Positions 30,740 to 34,914 of a DNA stretch of 34,914 bases are shown here, one piece after another. This DNA is from an uncultured Lachnospiraceae bacterium (GTDB taxonomy: Bacteria; Bacillota; Clostridia; Lachnospirales; Lachnospiraceae), in the NCBI GenBank assembly GCA_910578795.1, contig CAJTSD010000038.1, positions 1 to 34,914 of the forward strand, in the 5' to 3' direction. Under the pieces are notes generated by a model, which saw only the letters and a program-made list of their open reading frames with translations, ran no database searches and was not told where the DNA came from. Position 1 is the stretch's first letter. The number at the start of each line of letters is the position of its first letter. The position numbers were made by a program, and so were the translations under genes.

Positions 30740-31139
30740 CAAGTGTTTGGTTGAATGTATTACGGTTTTAGAAAGAGTGCGTACAATTAAATTTATTATT
30801 GACACAGGAGCGATGTTTACCTGCTGCAATTATAAGTTCCTTGATGCACATATGAAAGAGGAAGCTTTAAAAAGAAATGAAACAAAAATCCTTGGCGGAT
30901 TTGTTAAAGGACTGCTGGTAATATTTTATAAATGCAATCTGAAACAATTCACAATAGGAAATATTGATATGGGTAAGCAGGATATATGGATAACCTTTGA
31001 TAAAAGGGTTACGGATACAGTATTGGGAATGGATATTTTGAAACAGGTTATGATGATAACGAATCCATACAACCAAAAGATATATTTCTGCAAAGATGCA
31101 GAGGATTATAATAAAAATTTCTGCCTAAAAACTGAGTAG
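30714..31139 (+). CDS. Retropepsin-like aspartic protease domain protein
   Basis: A 141-residue protein starting at GTG 30714 with GGAGG at 30701-30705. It has the single-domain retropepsin pattern: KFIIDTGAMFTCC (catalytic D30-T-G-A) and the hydrophobic-hydrophobic-Gly block VLGMDILKQ (residues 103-111), followed by the beta-strand NQKIYF. Length fits one retropepsin monomer, which would act as a dimer. There is no signal peptide. Bacterial members are poorly characterised and substrates are unknown. Lower GC than flanking metabolic genes and the position between an accessory module and a glycan locus suggest acquired DNA. Confidence 0.72.
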   Translation: MYSTSIRDNKCLVECITVLERVRTIKFIIDTGAMFTCCNYKFLDAHMKEEALKRNETKILGGFVKGLLVIFYKCNLKQFTIGNIDMGKQDIWITFDKRVTDTVLGMDILKQVMMITNPYNQKIYFCKDAEDYNKNFCLKTE

Positions 31140-31163
31140 TATATAATTTAATATGGGACAAAG

Positions 31164-31218
31164 AAAAAGATGTAAAGTATGAAGTTGTCAATTACAATCA
31201 GTGCTTTGCATCTTTTTT
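31164..31218 (+). terminator. Intrinsic terminator after the protease-like gene
   Basis: AAAAAGATGTAAAG (31164-31177) pairs with CTTTGCATCTTTTTT (31204-31218) with one G-T pair; closely similar to the terminator after yajC. Confidence 0.85.
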
Positions 31219-31249
31219 CGTCTGTAAATTCCGCAAAACGGAAGGAACA

Positions 31250-31321
31250 ATGAAAACATGGATATTGCTAAAAAGACACTTCAGCAAAACGAAAGGAAAG
31301 CATCTTGACTGGTATGCCTGA
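31250..31321 (+). CDS. Possible 23-residue leader peptide before the glycan genes
   Basis: ATG 31250 follows GGAAGGA closely and reads a basic peptide (MKTWILLKRHFSKTKGKHLD, then WYA) that stops 24 bases before the glycosyltransferase start. Around it, GCAAAACG followed by AAGGAA is repeated (31233-31247 and 31284-31298), and TTCCG/CGGAA (31229-31243) can form a hairpin. It may be a regulatory leader or chance. Confidence 0.25.
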   Translation: MKTWILLKRHFSKTKGKHLDWYA

Positions 31322-31345
31322 TAAAGTGGGCAGATGGGGGTTGGA

Positions 31346-33619
31346 ATGAGAAAAGCGCAGAAGAAACAGGCGGAAGAACTGGTAAAGCAGATAGAAGAAG
31401 CGCATGAGCAGATAAAACAATATATTGCGCAAGGCGGCGCGCAGTTCGCGATGGAGCTTTTGGAGGATTGCCAAAACGGCGGAATTACAGTAGGGACTTT
31501 GATCGAAGAAACAGAAGGCGAAGGTCATCCGATGGTATCCTTATTGGAAGAGTATTGTGAATTGGTTTATCAGATTCACGAAGATTTGGCGGATAATAAG
31601 GAATTCAATGCCAATAAAGCATACAAGCTGCTGCGTCAGAAGCTGATTAAGGTTGGGAACAGCTTGAGGAATGATGTGCCGATTAGGACAGAGGCGATTT
31701 TTCTTCCATATAAGGCAAGTATGTGGGATTCCCTTGAAAGCGTTTGGAAGGCGGCGGATGCCGATCCGGATTGCGACGCGTATGTAATCCCTATCCCATA
31801 TTTTGATAAGAATCCGGACGGGAGTTTTCGCGAGGAGCATTACGAGGGAAACCAGTATCCGGATTATGTGCCGGTAACACGCTATGATGCGTTTGATTTC
31901 GGGAAACATATGCCGGATGTGATTTATATCCACAACGCCTACGATGACTGGAATTTGGTTACGAGCGTACATCCGGATTTTTACTCACGGAATCTGAAAA
32001 ACTATACAGAAGAATTAGTCTATATCCCATATTTCGTGCTAAGTGAGATTGATCCTGATAATGAACAGGCTGCGGAAGGAATGAAGCATTTCTGCTTTAT
32101 GCCGGGAATCATCAATGCAGATAAAGTAATCGTACAGTCAGAGGACATGAAAAAGATTTATGTTCGCGAGTACATAAAAGCGGCAAAAAAATGCGGACTT
32201 ACGGGAAAACATTTGGACAGGACATACTTGGAAAAGAAATTTTTGGGGACAGGATCGCCGAAGTTTGACAAAGTGCTAGGTATGAAAAAGGAAGATTTGG
32301 AGATACCGGATGAATGGCTGAAAATCATAAAGAAGCCAGACGGTACATGGAAGAAGATTGTTTTTTATAACAATAGCATCGGTTCACTACTCCAGTTTGG
32401 CGATCAGATGCTCGTGAAAATTAAGGATTCGTTACAGACGTTTGAAGAAAGCAAAGAGGAAGTGGCTTTGTTATGGCGTCCTCATCCGTTGATTGAATCA
32501 ACGATAAAATCAATGAGACCACAATTATGGGCGGAATACAGTCAGATTGTAGAGCGCTATTGCAATGAAGGCTGGGGGATTTATGATGATACAGCAGAAT
32601 TGGATAGGGCTGTTGTTTTAAGTGATAAATATTACGGTGATATGAGCAGCGTTGTTTGGCTTTACAAAAAATGCAATAAACCAGTATATATTCAAGATGC
32701 ATTTCTTTTAAGCAATCATGAAAAAAAAATAAATACACAAATTGAGGCGGGTGTTGTGGTTGATCGTGTGATTTACTATACCATTCCAAGATATAATAAA
32801 TTTTATTGTACCGACTTGAGAAATGGAAAAACACAGTGCATTAGAAATACGGTAGGAAGAAGATCCGAGGAAACGGATTACTTTAATCACGCAACTATTT
32901 TAGGGGACACTATTTTTTTCTTTTCGGATGAAAATTATAAATGTGCAACTCTGAATCTGCAAACACAAGAAATCAGAGAAAGCTGTTTGCAGCTCAAGAA
33001 AGAGGATAAGCTACAGTATTTAGGCAGATATGAGCAAAATATTTATTTTGTTAATTATGATACGACAAAGGTATATATGATAAGAGAGAATGGGGTGCAG
33101 GAATTTCAAATAGAGGAAGACAGAATAACTTCAACGGAGGGAATATTTTGGTATTTTGAAAGGGAGAAACGTACTTTTTGGAAAATTGATGTTATTAATA
33201 AAATTAGAGAAAATCACAACGCTTTGACAGACAGCGTTTCATTAAAGGACGATCAGAAAATTGCGTTTGCAGTAGAAAAAGATAATAATCTTTTAATTGT
33301 TCCGGATATGACGGATGAAATACTTGTGTATGATTTGGCTGATAAATCATTACAAAGAGTCAGTCTTCCTAAAATAACAACGTATTTATTGGGAGGAAAA
33401 GGCGCGTTAAGGCTTATTGAGGGATCAAATGAAAAGCTTTTTTTTTCGTCTATGTTTTCTTCAGAGATTTTTGTGTGGGAGAATGAAAAAATGATAGAGA
33501 TTGGTAAGACAGGAGTCGGGTCGGACGATATCAGTTTTTACGAATTGCAGAATGACTTGTATATAAATGGTCTTATCTTTGAGTTGTTTATGGATTTGGG
33601 TGTTTATATTAATTCATAA
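31346..33619 (+). CDS. CDP-glycerol glycerophosphotransferase-like protein with C-terminal propeller-like domain
   Basis: About 757 residues. The N-terminus is a helical coiled-coil-like stretch (residues 1-115). The middle (about 120-460) is a GT-B domain of the CDP-glycerol glycerophosphotransferase type, with LPYKASMWDSLESVWKAA, VIYIHNAYDDWN, LLWRPHPLIEST and the donor-site YYGDMSSVVWLYKKCNKPVY. The last roughly 290 residues look like repeated beta blades (YCTDLRNGKTQCI, CATLNLQTQEI, VYDLADKSLQRV), a propeller-like module fused to the enzyme. A role in teichoic-acid-like or phospho-glycan surface polymer synthesis is inferred. The 3' half is more AT-rich. ATG 31346 follows GGGGG; ATG 31334 is an alternative. 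Confidence 0.75.
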   Translation: MRKAQKKQAEELVKQIEEAHEQIKQYIAQGGAQFAMELLEDCQNGGITVGTLIEETEGEGHPMVSLLEEYCELVYQIHEDLADNKEFNANKAYKLLRQKLIKVGNSLRNDVPIRTEAIFLPYKASMWDSLESVWKAADADPDCDAYVIPIPYFDKNPDGSFREEHYEGNQYPDYVPVTRYDAFDFGKHMPDVIYIHNAYDDWNLVTSVHPDFYSRNLKNYTEELVYIPYFVLSEIDPDNEQAAEGMKHFCFMPGIINADKVIVQSEDMKKIYVREYIKAAKKCGLTGKHLDRTYLEKKFLGTGSPKFDKVLGMKKEDLEIPDEWLKIIKKPDGTWKKIVFYNNSIGSLLQFGDQMLVKIKDSLQTFEESKEEVALLWRPHPLIESTIKSMRPQLWAEYSQIVERYCNEGWGIYDDTAELDRAVVLSDKYYGDMSSVVWLYKKCNKPVYIQDAFLLSNHEKKINTQIEAGVVVDRVIYYTIPRYNKFYCTDLRNGKTQCIRNTVGRRSEETDYFNHATILGDTIFFFSDENYKCATLNLQTQEIRESCLQLKKEDKLQYLGRYEQNIYFVNYDTTKVYMIRENGVQEFQIEEDRITSTEGIFWYFEREKRTFWKIDVINKIRENHNALTDSVSLKDDQKIAFAVEKDNNLLIVPDMTDEILVYDLADKSLQRVSLPKITTYLLGGKGALRLIEGSNEKLFFSSMFSSEIFVWENEKMIEIGKTGVGSDDISFYELQNDLYINGLIFELFMDLGVYINS

Positions 33620-33668
33620 ATTTTCGGGTATATGTATATATTACCTGACGCAAAAGGTGGTAGATGAA

Positions 33669-34151
33669 ATGAAAAATGTGAGTGGCGGATTGATTGCAGG
33701 AAGCATTATGGCAATAAGTCTTGTGGGAATGTGGAAGATAATTGAAAAGGCAGGGACTACTATTGCGGTGAAAAATAAATTGGTGGATAAGTATAAGCTC
33801 TATTATTGTTTAAATAATAAATGGATATCGTTGAAAGAATCTAATAAACGATTAAGCAGGTACTTTGTAGAAAATCAGATGAGGAGTATAGCGGTTTATG
33901 GGTTAGGAGATATTGGGTTAAATTTGTGTGACGAGATCACAAAAGATGGTATAGAAGTAAAGTATGCATTTGATAGAAGCTTAATCAGGTATGATTCTCT
34001 TATCCCAATCAGGAGGCTGGAAGATGAGTTAGAGGAAGTGGATGCGGTTGTAGTGACGATTCCGGATGAGTTTGAGGTGATAAGGAATAGCCTGCAGGAA
34101 AAGTTTGTCTGCCCTATTATTTCTATAGATGACATTGTATATAGTGTTTAG
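33669..34151 (+). CDS. Rossmann-like nucleotide-binding protein of the glycan locus
   Basis: A 160-residue protein. ATG 33669 has AAGGTGG at 33655-33661. The N-terminus has one hydrophobic segment (GGLIAGSIMAISLVGMWKII, about residues 6-25), then a short linker (YKLYYCLNNKWISLKESNKRL) and a Rossmann-type glycine loop SIAVYGLGDIGLNLCDEI with later VDAVVVTIPDEFEVI. This resembles the small NAD(P)- or nucleotide-sugar-binding domains found beside glycosyltransferases in Lachnospiraceae capsule loci. The exact role is unknown. AT-rich, like the end of the preceding gene. Confidence 0.65.
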   Translation: MKNVSGGLIAGSIMAISLVGMWKIIEKAGTTIAVKNKLVDKYKLYYCLNNKWISLKESNKRLSRYFVENQMRSIAVYGLGDIGLNLCDEITKDGIEVKYAFDRSLIRYDSLIPIRRLEDELEEVDAVVVTIPDEFEVIRNSLQEKFVCPIISIDDIVYSV

Positions 34152-34161
34152 GGAGCGTGGT

Positions 34162-34914
34162 ATGAAAGATAAGGAATTACTGATTGCTGTGCCGACTGCA
34201 AATCACCCGAAATTAATTATGTTTTATTTGGCAAAAACTTTAGATAACGCTTTAAAACACAATATAGATATATGCATTTACGATGCCAGCAGTGATGATG
34301 AAACGGGAAAAATTGTACAACAAAGGGCTTCACAGGGATATCATAATTTGATGTATAAAAAATATTCAGAAAATACATTGTTGGAAGACAGATGTGAAGA
34401 CATATATGTTGATTCTGGCTATGAGTATGTGTGGCTGTGCGGCGACGGCTGCATATTGAATCTTGCTAAAAATATAGATATTGTCCGGACGGAAATAGAC
34501 AAAAAAAAGGATTTAATATGCTTTGACAATGATACGGTATATGTGGATGGGTATAAAGAATATACAGATGCCGTTGAATTCTGTAAAGAGTGTTTTACAC
34601 CTACAACATATTTTGGCGGCGTGATTTTAAAGGGAAATCTGATCAGTAAAGATTTGTTTGCCTATTGTAAAAAGCGATATATGGAGCAGGCGGTACCCGC
34701 CGTGTATTATGAGCTGTTTAAAGATGGCAATATATCTGCGACATATATCCGGCAGAATTTTAGTGAATCCAGTGTATATAAAAAGCATAGCGTAGCAAAA
34801 AAACAAAAAAGGGACATATATGCTTTTGCACAGCTTTTTACGGAAACAATTTGGAAATTACCGGATATATATAATCCTGTAAAAAAGGATTTGGAGAAAG
34901 CGCTCGGTCATACG
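34162..34914 (+). CDS. GT2-like glycosyltransferase, 3'-truncated by the window end
   Basis: ATG 34162, 10 bases after the preceding stop with GGGAG upstream; the frame stays open for 251 codons to the last base. The start LLIAVPTANHPKLIMFYLAKTL, then ICIYDASSDDETGKIVQ and YVWLCGDGCI give the GT-A pattern of family 2: nucleotide-binding strand, acidic pair and a DxD-like GDG. It probably adds a sugar to the surface glycan made by this locus. Acceptor and donor are unknown. Confidence 0.75.
   Translation, partial: MKDKELLIAVPTANHPKLIMFYLAKTLDNALKHNIDICIYDASSDDETGKIVQQRASQGYHNLMYKKYSENTLLEDRCEDIYVDSGYEYVWLCGDGCILNLAKNIDIVRTEIDKKKDLICFDNDTVYVDGYKEYTDAVEFCKECFTPTTYFGGVILKGNLISKDLFAYCKKRYMEQAVPAVYYELFKDGNISATYIRQNFSESSVYKKHSVAKKQKRDIYAFAQLFTETIWKLPDIYNPVKKDLEKALGHT

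Noticed and set aside
1..34914. CRISPR arrays, tRNA or rRNA genes
   Set aside because: No regularly spaced direct repeats and no tRNA/rRNA signatures were seen on either strand.

Overview
The window looks like a chromosomal segment of a Lachnospiraceae-type Clostridium relative (Firmicutes, moderate GC). Supporting signs are strong AGGAGG-type ribosome sites, TTGACA/TATAAT promoters, a split B12-dependent methionine synthase, a YtrA-type GntR/ABC operon, a 7TM hybrid histidine kinase and a CDP-glycerol-type cell-surface glycan locus. This placement is inferred from gene content only.

Layout. 1-2.8 kb: the 3' part of an isoamylase-like GH13 protein that has lost most catalytic residues, a DUF5662-like gene, and a tiny Cys/His-rich protein whose ribosome site lies inside a terminator-like hairpin. 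2.8-6.05 kb: methionine synthase as two genes (activation domain, then MetH core). 6.1-9.6 kb: an autoregulated-looking GntR-ABC ATPase-permease operon with a 13-bp operator palindrome. 9.7-12.1 kb: a lactonase-fold beta-propeller protein facing a convergent chorismate synthase. 12.5-15.1 kb: D,D-carboxypeptidase, tgt and yajC. 15.3-24 kb: amino-acid biosynthesis (leuB-ilvD-ilvB, then serC-serA) with an L,D-transpeptidase between; the same tandem-hairpin element follows ilvD and serC. 24-27.2 kb: hybrid histidine kinase translationally coupled to a stand-alone receiver.

27.3-30.1 kb is the accessory part and the best candidate for an undescribed system. A transposase remnant is followed by a small serine recombinase and then a TnpB/Cas12-like protein in which all three RuvC acidic positions are replaced, although its zinc ribbon is intact. 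Between the two genes lies a segment of about 175 bp bounded by perfect 18-bp inverted repeats. Each repeat is a dyad with an asymmetric central dinucleotide (GT versus AC), as expected of serine-recombinase crossover sites. The segment carries a good promoter pointing at the TnpB-like gene. I infer an invertible promoter switch controlling a nuclease-dead, possibly RNA-guided DNA-binding protein. A structured 174-nt non-coding stretch and a 27-bp palindrome follow the gene; the palindrome arm matches the repeat next to the gene's own leader, so a guide RNA and autoregulation are possible but unproven.

30.4-31.2 kb: a small cassette with a strong promoter, one acidic hypothetical protein and a retropepsin-like aspartic protease. 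31.3 kb to the end: a surface-polysaccharide locus (CDP-glycerol glycerophosphotransferase-like protein fused to a propeller-like domain, a Rossmann-like protein and a truncated GT2-like glycosyltransferase).
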